Below are positions 55,163-64,000 of a stretch of 64,000 nucleotides of DNA, in pieces. This DNA comes from Symbiodinium natans (taxonomy: Eukaryota > Sar > Dinophyceae > Suessiales > Symbiodiniaceae): the NCBI GenBank assembly GCA_905221605.1, contig CAJNDS010000183.1:87501-151500 (forward strand), in the 5' to 3' direction. The notes below the pieces were generated by a model. The model was not told the origin of the DNA and ran no database searches. It was given only the letters and a program-made list of their open reading frames with translations. Positions within the stretch are counted from its first letter, which is position 1. The number at the start of each line of letters is the position of its first letter. The translations under genes were made by a program, and so were the position numbers.

Positions 55163-55566
55163 TACGTGCGGTGGCGAACTCTAACACCCTACGCCTAAAC
55201 GAAAGTCGAAAGTCCCTTAAGGCTTGCCCTCCTGGCCAAGGGGCGCGCTCGACTGCCAGGACACTCGTCAGCGGAAGCATGCCTCTCTCTCTAGCGTCCG
55301 TGGAGGAAGGGGGGGCAACGGGGGGTTTTGATCTATAGGGCTGCTCAGAGAGAGGGAACCCCGTACCCGCCTGTCTCCTATTTGGGGTGCTTTGGGGGTT
55401 GAGGTCCGGTTTTCGGATTTGGGGAAGGTGGAGCGGGCAGACGGCGTCGACATCGTGCCTGGAACCCGAGAAAAGATGCCAAGGACCCCGAAGGAACAGG
55501 AACGCTTCAACATGCTCACTCGCAGCGCTGCAACCATCTTATCCCCCCCCTCCCAAAGCCTTATAA

Positions 55567-55672
55567 TGTAGGAGCCTGAATAATTAGAACAGGATTTTGA
55601 GGGGTATTATGGTACAACTATCAAGGGGCCATAAGGGAACATTCTTGGTAAGTACTCCGACCCCTACATTAA
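55567..55672. mobile_element. MITE family A copy
   Basis: TGTAGGAGCCTGAATAATTA at the left and AGTACTCCGACCCCTACA at the right. ACCATAAG-like core CCATAAGGGAACATTC. Confidence 0.75.
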
Positions 55673-55807
55673 CCATCTTTACACCCCCCAAAACCCCGTT
55701 TTTTCCCCAAGACCCGCAGCAAGTCCCGGGCCTTCCTCGGCCTCCGACACGCAGGGCACGTTCTTTGGCCGGCCATCTTCCGACAAAGCGAGGCGGCCCA
55801 CCTAACA

Positions 55808-55942
55808 CAGGGGCCTTTAATAATTAGAATGTGTGTGTGTGTTTGTTTTTTTTTTTTTTCGTTTTTTTTGGGGAGGGGGTATAGTCTATTTAAAAAAAGG
55901 GTGCCATAAGGGAATACTGTTTAGTCATTATTCCGACCCGAT
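55808..55942. mobile_element. MITE family A copy with internal GT/T expansion
   Basis: CAGGGGCCTTTAATAATTAG at the left and AGTCATTATTCCGACCC at the right. (TG)n and poly-T tracts inflate the middle. Only about 135 bp from the previous copy. Confidence 0.72.
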
Positions 55943-55985
55943 ACTAATAACTGAATAACGAGTAACTCGAAGGTGGGGGGTGTGT

Positions 55986-56115
55986 ACTTGGAGGTTCATG
56001 GGTAGTTATAAGTGGGGTTGCAAGTAAGGCAGCTACAGGTATACGCTATACCTGGTTATAACCTTGTTTAGGTTACTTGTAACCCTACTCCTAACAACCC
56101 ATGAAGCTTGCAAGT
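55986..56115. mobile_element. MITE family C, copy 3
   Basis: ACTTGGAGGTTCATGGGTAG at the left, CCCATGAAGCTTGCAAGT at the right. Core ACCTGGTTATAACCTTG shared with 31219. Confidence 0.78.
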
Positions 56116-56802
56116 GAGGTTTAGGGTTCATAGGATGTATGACGTAGGATGTAGCGTCCAACGTAAGGATGCCGCGGGTTTTTGAAGGATCGATGGTAGA
56201 ACAGTACAAGCTCCTTGCCACTTCCCTTCTTCACACAACCTTTTATAAGGCTTGCGGCGTAGGGCTATGGCTTCAGGTCTTGCGGTGTTTAGGCTGTATT
56301 ACAAAGAATATATTAGAGAGGTTCGATATTAAATATTATATCAAATTTTATATATATTAATATATATATAGAGTAATATAGGAGCCACCCAACGAATACA
56401 CAAGCACACCCTAAGACGTCAAACCCAAAGCCGGGCCGCGCGTGCGCTGAAGGAGCGGCTTTCCAGCCTGCGCGGCACGGCCGTGGAGAGAGAACCCTGT
56501 TCCAAAGAAATCAGAAGAAGAAGAATAGCAATAACAATCATCATAAGAATAATAATCACAAGCATAGTAGCAATACTACTATTATTAATAATAATGATAG
56601 TAATGCTGTCCCCTCTTAAGGGATGCGGTCCCTTGGTTTCAACAGGGTTGGGACTCAACCCTTAACAGATAGGTGAGAAGTTCTGCGGCCTCTGGCTGCT
56701 TCTCAGATCTCGAACTGGAAACCTCACCAGCACGACGGCCGAATGCCGCAGAACACAACTTTGGAGAAATGTAGGGGCATAGGGGCACTGGGGGGGGGTA
56801 AC

Positions 56803-56876
56803 TCTGCAGACTGGGCGGGATTTAACGGATGCGCGAGCACTCCCAGCGCCCCTCTTCGAGGTGTCACAAACAACAG
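56803..56876 (-). CDS. Exon, frame uncertain
   Basis: Acceptor CAAGCCCATCAG, donor GCAGA|GTTACC. One frame reads LLFVTPRRGALGVLAHPLNP; the frame that matches the phase of the ApaG exon at 57053 reads VVCDTSKRGAGSARASVKS. It lies just downstream of the ApaG domain exons on the same strand. Confidence 0.45.
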
Positions 56877-57052
56877 CTGATGGGCTTGACACGGTTTAGG
56901 GTTTAGGGTTCAGGGTTCAGGGTTTAGGGTTTGGGTTTAGGGTTTGGGGTTTGGGGTTTGGGGTTAGGGTTTAGGGTTTGGGGTTTGGGGTTTGGGGTTT
57001 AGGGCTTAGGGGGCAAAACAATCCACTAGACTCCGGAAAAACCAGGCCAAGC

Positions 57053-57805
57053 CGCTGCCGTGCATCGTACCGTACGGAGTCTCGAGGCTGGTTCCGCTCT
57101 CGTAGATCCACTCGCCGCCCGGGGGGAGCACCGGGGTGACGCCACGGGCACCTATCACTCAAAACGGCGGCCCGGATGCGCACACATGGCTACTTCGAGG
57201 GTCATGGTACTCATAAACCAAATAATGCCTGTGCTTATAGCCCACTTATAAGCCCCTTAAGTGCCCTAATATGGATATAAGTACAGCTGTAGGTACAGTT
57301 ATCATTGGTTCAAGTGGTGCCGAAACAAGCTACTGCTCGTCATGGGTAGCTACTGGTAGGGATTATAAAGTATAGCCAACACTAAGTGAACTCTGACAAT
57401 GCTGTGGCCAGGCACCCTAAACCCTAAACCCTAAACCCTAAACCCTAAACCCTAAACCCTAAACCCTAAACCCTGAACCCTGAACCCTGAACCCTAAACC
57501 CAACACCCTAATGGAAAGGAGGGCCACTGCGGCCCAACGACCCGGGCCCTTCACCTCTGTCTCCAGTTCGCCCAAGGCGTCGACGAAAACCCAGTGCCGC
57601 GTCAGCATCTGCACGGTCTCCTGCTGGCTGGCATGGGCTTGCATCCTAAACCCTAAACCCTAAACCCTAAACCCTAGACCCTAAACCCCAAACCCCAAAC
57701 CCTAAACCCTAAACCCTAAACCCTTGTTGCTTGGTGCACAAGGTGGTAAGCACAAGCAAGCAACAACAACAGAGCCCACATCTTGGAGCCGGCATATCTT
57801 AGCAT
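57053..57805 (-). CDS. ApaG (DUF525) domain protein
   Basis: Exon 57620-57542: after CCAGCCAGCAG, ETVQMLTRHWVFVDALGELE then TEVKGP, donor GCCCGG|GTCGTT. Exon 57151-57053: after GAGTGATAG, completing Gly, ARGVTPVLPPGGEWIYESGT then SLETPYGTMHGS, donor AGCG|GCTTGG. The junction phase is exact. The pattern VQ.L.RHW...D..G....V.GPG...G..PVL.PG....Y.SG..L.TP.GTM.GS is the conserved core of ApaG domains, seen in bacterial ApaG and in eukaryotic FBXO3 and POLDIP2 (family knowledge). A possible first exon 57805-57722 begins with ATG and encodes a hydrophobic stretch (MWALLLLLACAYH) ending AGG|GTTTAGGG in phase 0; if joined directly, the first strands of the fold would be missing. The large intron holds a TTTAGGG array and a dispersed element. 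Confidence 0.75.
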
Positions 57806-58066
57806 GCAGCCCACGAGAGCACAGCATCTCAGGCGACAGGGTGGCCGGGGTTTAGGGTTTGGGGTTTAGGGTTTAGGGTTTCGGGTTTCGGGTTTCGGGT
57901 TTAGGGTTTAGGTTTAGGGTTTAGGGTTTAGGGTTTAGGGTTTAGGGTTTAGGGTTTAGGGTTTAGGGTTTAGGGTTTAGGGTTTAAGGTTTAGGGTTTA
58001 GGGTTTAGGGTTTAGGGTTTAGGGTTTAGGGTTTAGGGTTTAGGGTTTAGGGTTTAGGGTTTAGGG

Positions 58067-58315
58067 TTGACTTCACATTAATGATTCCCGCCGCAATTGT
58101 AAAATCCAGCTGCCGGAACACAATATTGTAACCCGCCACAATTGTAAAATCCGACCCGGGAAATCCGTTTTTTACGGGCGTGGTGCTACTACCTAATATT
58201 AAAACTAATAGTACGTCCTACCAGGATTTAGGCGAATACAATTGAGGAGGCCCTGGCCGGAGAGATTGATCAATCAAGGGGGGCGGGGGGGGGGGGGTTT
58301 ATTAATGCGAAGTCA
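58067..58315. mobile_element. MITE inserted in a telomere-like array
   Basis: Ends GTTGACTTCACATTAATG and CATTAATG-like TTAATGCGAAGTCAAC form a 19 bp inverted repeat. The interior has a duplicated CCGC(C/A)ACAATTGTAAAATCC word. TTTAGGG units of the same orientation continue on both sides (57847-58068 and 58320-58432), so the element split one array. Confidence 0.82.
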
Positions 58316-58443
58316 ACATTAGGGTTTAGGGTTTAGGGTTTCGGGTTTCGGGTTTCGGGTTTCGGGTTTAGGGTTTAGGGTTTAGGGTTTAGGGTTTAGG
58401 GTTTAGGGTTTAGGGTTTAGGGTTTAGGGTTTGCGTGCGGCAG

Positions 58444-58702
58444 TTGACTCTGCTGCGGGGAGCGGAGGCAAAGCTTCCCAAGACGCGGAGCCGGACACAA
58501 TGGAGACGTTGCAACGCCTCTTGAGACGCGGGAGCTGTTGATCCGCATCGTTCGGATTGTCTTGGTGCAGTCGGCAGTCTGGCTCACGGGCAACATGCTT
58601 CGGGGCAACGCAGACATGCGCAGGTTGTTCGACGATGCCCATGTGGACCGCAGTGTGATGGACGACTTCATACACAAGGCCCAGAGCCCGAGCCGCTGTT
58701 GA
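58444..58702 (+). pseudogene. Terminal exon with apparent one-base frameshift
   Basis: Acceptor GCGTGCGGCAG after a TTTAGGG array. Frame 1 reads DSAAGSGGKASQDAEPDTME then TLQRLL and soon meets TGA (58539). From about 58520 another frame continues ETRELLIRIVRIVLVQSAVW, LTGNMLRGNADMRRLFDDAH, VDRSVMDDFIHKAQSPSRC and ends TGA at 58700. The two halves read as one protein if one base is missing near 58515-58536. So this is either a decayed gene, a sequencing/assembly slip, or a real frameshift. The function of the protein is not recognised. Confidence 0.55.
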
Positions 58703-58820
58703 ATGGAGGGCACTTACATACGGCCTGGCCTGGGCCTCGTAATCCTAGTTGTCCAGCAACCTGGGGGAATTGAGAGTTCTCCATTTAGCGCGTTTTCGAA
58801 ATTTACAGTTCCGGATTAAG

Positions 58821-58905
58821 AATATTGATAAAGTGATGAAATAGTGAAATAAATCACTTGAAAAAGGAACAAGTGATTTCACTATTTCGTCACTTTGTCA
58901 ATATT
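58821..58905. repeat. Near-perfect AT-rich palindrome
   Basis: Arms of about 37 bp (left begins AATATTGATAAAGTGATG, right ends CACTTTGTCAATATT) with two mismatches and a four-base insertion, around an 11-base loop. Could extrude a cruciform or be a small MITE. Confidence 0.85.
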
Positions 58906-59079
58906 TTAAATTGAAAATGGTGAAAAACCCAATTGCAAAGCAACGAAATTCTATTCTCTTGTGTTTTTTATCGTTGCACTTGATATTTTCATTGCGTTTA
59001 ATGATCTTGAATTAGTTCCCGAAAGCATCGCGAAGGGTTCTTCCGTGCGGAGCCCCCTGACACAACAACATAGACTGAA

Positions 59080-59195
59080 GTGCATAGAGTGAAGTGCATA
59101 GAGTGAAGTGCATAGAGTGAAGTGCATAGAGTGAAGTGCATAGAGTGAAGTGCATAGAGTGAAGTGCGAAGTGCATAGAGTGAATTGCATAGAGT
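59080..59195 (+). repeat. 14 bp tandem repeat GTGCATAGAGTGAA
   Basis: About eight copies, two shortened. Left border of the composite satellite domain. Related GTGCATA words reappear at 62455-62765. Confidence 0.93.
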
Positions 59196-59326
59196 TTAGT
59201 AATCAGTGAATACAAATTTCTAGATTTACGTAGAATTTACTAGACCTTCGTACCCAGTCCTAGATTTCTAAATTAAAATTACTCTTTCTAAGGCGGCGGG
59301 CTGGGTTGACATCGCCAATCGGGATT

Positions 59327-59733
59327 GCAACCCTCTGCGGGTTTCGGCGTGGTCGCGGTGCTAAAACCGTCGTTTTTTTTACGTTTCTTGATTTGCGCGG
59401 ACAACCCTCTGCGGGTTTCGGCGTGGTCGCGGTGCCAAAACCGTCGTTTTTTTACGTTTCTTTGTGTCCGCGGACAACCCTCTGCGGGTGATCGCCGGGT
59501 CGCGGTGCTAAAACCGTCGTTTTTGGAACTTTTTTCCGTGGCCGCAGACAACCCTCTGCGGGTTTCGGCGTTGGCGCGGTGCCAAAACCATCGTGTTTTG
59601 GCCTTTTTTGACAAACAAACGTAACCCCTCTGCGGGTTGCGGCGTTGGCACGGTGCCAAAACCCTCGTGTTTTTGCGTTTTTTGACATACGAACGTAACC
59701 CCTCTGCGGGTTTCGGCGTGGTCGCGGTGCCAA
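59327..59733. repeat. About 73 bp tandem repeat, six copies
   Basis: Each copy begins ACAACCCTCTGCGGGTTTCG and continues through GGTCGCGGTGC and AAAACCGTCG to a T-rich segment. Open in minus frames but satellite in nature. Confidence 0.93.
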
Positions 59734-59734
59734 A

Positions 59735-60128
59735 GTCGACTTTTGTAGTACGGACACGCGGAGCTTCCGTGGCTGGAAAGTCGAGTTTTGTAGTACAGAC
59801 GTAGTACGCCGCGGACACCCGGAGCTTCCGTGGCAGGAAAGTCGACTTTTGTAGTACAGACGTAGTACGCCGGGGACGCCCGGAGCTTCCGTGGCTGGAA
59901 AGTCGACTTTTGTAGCACAAACGTAGTACGCAGCGGACACCCGGAGCTTCCGTGGCTGGAAAGTCGACTTTTGTAGTACAAATGTAGTACGCCACGGACA
60001 CGCGGAGCTTCCGTGGCTGGAAAGTCGACTTTTGTAGCACAAACGTAGTACGCCGAGTACGCCGCGGACACGCGGAGCTTCCGTGGCTGGAAAGTCGACT
60101 GTTTGTAGTACAGACGTAGTACGCCGCG
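59735..60128. repeat. About 61 bp tandem repeat, six to seven copies
   Basis: Unit contains AAGTCGACTTTTGTAGTACA, GACGTAGTACGCC and CGGAGCTTCCGTGGCTGG. Adjoins the 73 bp array with no spacer. Confidence 0.93.
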
Positions 60129-60139
60129 GACACCCTGGG

Positions 60140-61995
60140 CGTCTGAAAACACCGCAAATAGCATGGTAACGGACATCTGGGCGCATGAAAACACCGCAAT
60201 TAGCATGGTAACGGACATCTGGGCGCTTGAAAACACCGCAAATAGCATGGTAACGGACATCTGGGCGCATGAAAACACCGCAAATAGCATGGTAACGGAC
60301 ATCTGGGCGCTCGAAAACACCGCAAAGAGCATGGTAACGGACGCTTGAAAGCACCGCAAATAGCATGGTAACGGACAACTGGGCGCTTGAAAACACCGCA
60401 AATAGCATGGAAGCGGAATTCCGGACATGCGAAAACCTCGCAAATAGCATGGAAGCGGAATTCCGGACATGCTTGAAAACCTCGCAAATAGCATGGAAGC
60501 GGAATTCCGGACGTGCTAACATGGGCACGGAACTCGCAAATAACGTGGGCGCGGAACTCTGGGGCTTTGAAAACTTCGCAAATAACATGGGCGCGGAATT
60601 CTGGGGCTTTGAAAACCTAGCAAATAACGTGGGCGCGGAATTCTGGGGCTTCGAAACCCTCGCAAATAACGTGGGCGCAAATAGCATGGTAACGGACATC
60701 TGGGCGCATGAAAACACCGCAAATAGCATGGTAACGGACATCTGGGCGCTTGAAAACACCGCAAATAGCATGGTAACGGACATCTGGGCGCATGAAAACA
60801 CCGCAAATAGCATGGTAACGGACATATGGGCGCTCGAAAACACCGCAAAGAGCATGGTCACCGACATGTGGCGCTTGAAAGCACCGCAAATAGCATGGTA
60901 ACGGACAACTGGGCGCTTGAAAACACCGCAAATAGCATGGAAGCGGAATTCCGGACATGCGAAAACCTCGCAAATAGCATGGAAGCGGAATTCCGGACAT
61001 GCTTGAAAACCTCGCAAATAGCATGGAAGCGGAATTCCGGACACGCTTGAAAACCTCGCAAATAGCATGGAAGCGGAATTCCGGACATGCTTGAAAACAC
61101 CGCAAATAGCATGGAAGCGGAATTCCGACATGCTTGAAAACCTCGCAAATAGCATGGAAGCGGAATGCCGGACATGCTTGAAAACCTCGCAAATAGCATG
61201 GAAGCGGAATGCCGGACATGCTTGAAAACCTCGCAAATAGCAGGGAAGCGGAATTCCGGACATGCGAAAACCTCGCAAATAGCATGGAAGCGGAATTCCG
61301 GACATGCGAAAACCTCGCAAATAGCGAGCTTCGAAATCCTCGCAAACACGGAACTGTGGGGCTTCGAAATCCTCGCAAATAACGTGGGCGCGGAATTCTG
61401 GGGCTTTGCAAACCTAGCAAATAACGTGGGCGCGGAATTCTGGGGCTTCGAAACCCTTGCAAATAACGTGGGCGCGGAACTGTGGGGCTTCGAAATCCTC
61501 GCAAATAACGTGGGCGCGGCATTATGGAGCTTCGATATCCTCGCAAACACGGAACTGTGGGGCTTCGAAATCCTCGCAAATAACGCGGGCGCGGAATTGT
61601 GGAGCTTCGAGATCCTCGCAAACAACTGGGGACGGTGTTTTCGAAGTCGCTGTTTTCAAAAGCATCGCAAATACCATGGTCCCCGAATTCGCTGTTTCCA
61701 AAAGCATCGCAAATACCATGGTCCCCGAATTCGCTGTTTCCAAAACCATCGCAAATACCACGGTCCCCGAATTCGCTGGTTCCAAAAGCATCGCAAATAC
61801 CATGGTCCCCGAATTCGCTGTTTCCAAAACCATCGCAAATACCATGGTCCCCGACTCGCAAATAACGTGGGCGCGGAACTCTGGGGCTTTGAAAACCTCG
61901 CAAATAACATGGGCGCGGAATTCTGGGGCTTTGAAAACCTAGCAAATAACGTGGGCGCGGAATTCTGGGGCTTCGAAATCCTCGCAAACAACTTG
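60140..61995. repeat. 42 bp satellite with four subfamilies
   Basis: All subfamilies keep a 42 bp period around GCAAATA: type 1 (GCAAATAGCATGGTAACGGA), type 2 (GCAAATAGCATGGAAGCGGA), type 3 (GCAAATAACGTGGGCGCGGA), type 4 (GCAAATACCATGGTCCCCGA). Order along the DNA: 1, 2, 3, 1, 2, 3, 4, 3. Because 42 is divisible by 3, several frames remain open for hundreds of codons on both strands (14-residue units such as ENLANSMEAEFRTC on plus). This alone is not evidence of translation. Confidence 0.95.
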
Positions 61996-62020
61996 GGGAC
62001 GGTGTTGTGGATCTTGTCCT

Positions 62021-62404
62021 GAGTTCTTGCTTCCTGAAAGGCGCTCTGGACTATGAGCTTGGACTTCAGAGCGACTGCCGATGATGCTCATGGCTGACGG
62101 CCTCGCGTTGGATGTTTTTGTCTTGCTGTAGTGGAAGTGCATAGTACATGCGTGCATGCTGAGTTCTTGCTTCCTGAAAGGCGCTCTGGACTATGAGCTT
62201 GGACTTCAGAGCGACTGCCGATGATGCTCATGGCTGACGGCCTCGCGTTGGATGTTTTTGTCTTGCTGTAGTGGAAGTGCATAGTACATGCGTGCATGCT
62301 GAGTTCTTGCTTCCTGAAAGGCGCTCTGGACTATGAGCTTGGACTTCAGAGCGACTGCCGATGATGCTCATGGCTGACGGCCTCGCGTTGGATGTTTTTG
62401 TCTT
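62021..62404. repeat. 140 bp tandem repeat, 2.7 almost identical copies
   Basis: Copies start at 62021, 62161 and 62301 with GAGTTCTTGCTTCCTGAAAG. The third diverges after about 104 bp. Near-identity indicates recent duplication. Confidence 0.95.
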
Positions 62405-62454
62405 TTCTTTCATGGCTTCGCGTGGATTGGACGTGCGCAGTCGAGTCGGGTGCA

Positions 62455-62765
62455 TACAAGTGAAGTTCATACAGTTGCTCAAACGCAATAAGTTCAAATG
62501 AATACAGTTGCTCAAGTGCAATACGTTCAAAAATGTCGAGTTCAAGTCCGTTAACTTCAGATGTATTGAATGCCGATGAAGTGTATAGAGTTCACCACAA
62601 GTGCATGGCATTCAACACTTGAATGCTATGCAGTTCTATTGCATAGCACGTGCAGTATACAAGTGCAGTATACAAGTGAGTATGCAACCATATAAGTGCA
62701 TACACTTGTCCAAGTGCATACAGTTCGAATGCAAAGAGTCAAGTGCATGGAGTCAACGCACGGCA
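62455..62765. repeat. Degenerate AAGTGCATACAGTTC-type repeat
   Basis: Many scattered AAGTGCATA, CAGTT(C/G) and GAATGCA words without strict period. Resembles a decayed version of the 14 bp repeat at 59080, so related sequence borders both sides of the satellite domain. Confidence 0.7.
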
Positions 62766-62769
62766 AATG

Positions 62770-63637
62770 GATGCTTTCGGGCCATCCCTCTTCTAGTTGG
62801 GTCTATTTTTCATTGAATTTCAAGTCCTTTTCGTGAATTCGAATTATTTTGAAATAAAATTGCGGGGATGTGCCCCGGGGGGGGGGGGGGGGGTGGGTGG
62901 TACCCACCCCCCCCAAAAATGAAAAGCCGCACTTCGTGGAGAAATCATCGGGGAATTAAAGGTTAACCTTTGGGATCATAAGGGGAATATACTACACCAA
63001 AAAGGTTTTAAAGGTTACCTGCTCTACTACTAGGAAATTGCACCAGCCTTCTCACATCACAACCAGACCAGCGCCTATGTGCAACACAAGTCAGGCTTCT
63101 CCTCGCCACGGTTCGTGAAGGTCACCACATACTTCCATCTATACTGGCCTCCATAGGCACCTCAGCATGTATGTGTCAATGTCAGCCTGTTGTCTCTCCC
63201 AAGCCCTTCAAAACCGCCTCAAAGCCTGAAAGGCTGCGCCACATGCCTAGGCTGCACTCTGTGCGCAGCGACATATGCATGCGGGCCGCACTTGGGTCTT
63301 GTTCAAATTCGGGTTCCCTGAACATTCGCAGATGCCCACTATTTCGAATCAAGCCGTAAACCGAAACCCTAAACCCTTCAAGGGAGGGGGGGTGGCCGAA
63401 TTGAGAGCCCTGATTACTTAACAAGCTCGGGGTTGAGTCAAAAACCTGTCAACCCCCACCCTGCAGCCCCCTGTTGCACAATAGTTGCCAATCAGAAGGA
63501 GCTGCCTTGAAATATCGACCGGGCATGAAGCTCGATGTTGCCTTGATTGCTTCGGTCGGAGCTAGCTCCAGGTGGCTCTTGGGGCAGAGAACAGAATTGC
63601 ATTCGATCAACCAACAAATGGCGGCAACTTGACTATG
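62770..63637. other. Unique sequence with a poly-G/poly-C hairpin
   Basis: A long G run near 62877-62894 and nearby GGTGGGTGGTACCCACCCCCC form a G-rich palindrome. The rest has only short open frames and no recognised gene. Confidence 0.5.
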
Positions 63638-63742
63638 TGGGGGTTTACGATTCTAGGGGTACCTTTTTGGGGTCCTTTTTATCAGGAGAATCCTGTGAAT
63701 TCGAGACTAGTTTAGGGGTCCCTATTGTCGTTAAACCCCTTG
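63638..63742. mobile_element. MITE with GGGGGTTTACGA ends, copy 2
   Basis: Left GTGGGGGTTTACGATTCTAG, right TATTGTCGTTAAACCCC. Inner GGGGTACC/GGGGTCCC words. Related to 32080-32185. Confidence 0.6.
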
Positions 63743-64000
63743 TAGCCATCCCTGTCTGAACAGACTACAGATATCGGACAAGTGCATGTTATAGCGTCTC
63801 AGATCTCCAAGATGTGGATGGATCTCCTAGGACTTAGAACGTAGCGGCGCAACCAAATGCCTGACAACGCCAAACACGGACATCTGACCCAGCCGCTACA
63901 CGCTGTGACTTCTGTTCAAACCTCGTTCTCAATTTGCCCTGGACCTCTAGGATGAACCATCACGCTTTCCCTTCCACTTCCAAGGCTGCGGATGTTCACT
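63743..64000. other. Window end, nothing called
   Basis: No repeat block, splice pair or convincing frame seen. Confidence 0.5.

Noticed and set aside
59080-60128. CRISPR array
   Set aside because: Repeats abut or have no unique spacers of constant size, and the context is eukaryotic.
59288-62022. Minus-strand frames of 303-622 codons and plus-strand frames of 178-285 codons
   Set aside because: Tandem satellite units without stops, open on both strands. No domain, no splice context, no start context.

Overview
The window looks like nuclear DNA of a eukaryotic alga, most likely a dinoflagellate (inference). The evidence is: no bacterial-style operons; very short, GC-rich, intron-interrupted coding pieces; GT-AG and many GC-AG (a few possible GA-AG) introns; and plant/algal-type TTTAGGG repeats in more than 80 dispersed blocks in both orientations from base 1 to about 58.4 kb. 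None of these blocks lies at an end of the window, so they are interstitial. Long open frames in simple repeats (18.3-19.2 kb GT/CA; 59.3-62 kb satellite) are not convincing genes.

The main result comes from reading the 50-120 bp unique segments between the telomere-like blocks as exons. Many have an acceptor AG at one end, an open high-GC3 frame, and a donor at the other end whose GT belongs to the telomere-like repeat itself (GTTTAGGG). On the sense strand, introns usually begin with TTTAGGG units, and many end with CCCTAAA units before the acceptor. Several neighbouring exons join in matching phase: 9.8-10.3, 40.2-40.9, 42.1-42.5, 45.7-47.4, 50.1-51.2, 51.8-52.1 and 57.1-57.6 kb, all on the minus strand. 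Two encode recognisable folds: a TFIIS N-terminal (LW) type domain at 0.36-0.81 kb and an ApaG (DUF525) domain at 57.05-57.62 kb. The gene at 45.67-47.36 kb encodes a Glu/Ala-rich protein with a Lys/Ala/Pro tail. A plus-strand terminal exon at 58.44-58.70 kb carries an apparent one-base frameshift. Other exons are unassigned, and some could be read on the opposite strand.

Layout: 0-10.3 kb, minus-strand exon chain with dense telomere-like blocks; 11-12.2 kb, unique; 12.3-15.3 kb, blocks and one exon; 15.4-18 kb, mostly unique; 18.3-19.15 kb, GT microsatellite; 19.7-21.3 kb, foldback-like element and a 500 bp degenerate telomere-like array; 21.9-22.1 kb, AT octamer array; 22.3-29.2 kb, few telomere-like blocks, dispersed repeats, one plus-strand ORF; 29.6-32 kb, blocks with exons; 32-37.3 kb, plus-strand ORFs and dispersed repeats; 37.3-58.4 kb, dense blocks, exons and MITEs, including a TA-flanked 839 bp Tc1/mariner-like element; 58.8-62.8 kb, a composite satellite domain; 62.8-64 kb, sparse.

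Small inverted-repeat elements of at least seven families lie in introns and intergenic DNA, and one interrupts a telomere-like array. Exon calls were made by eye. Strand choice rests on domain similarity, splice signals and phase, and should be read with the stated confidences.
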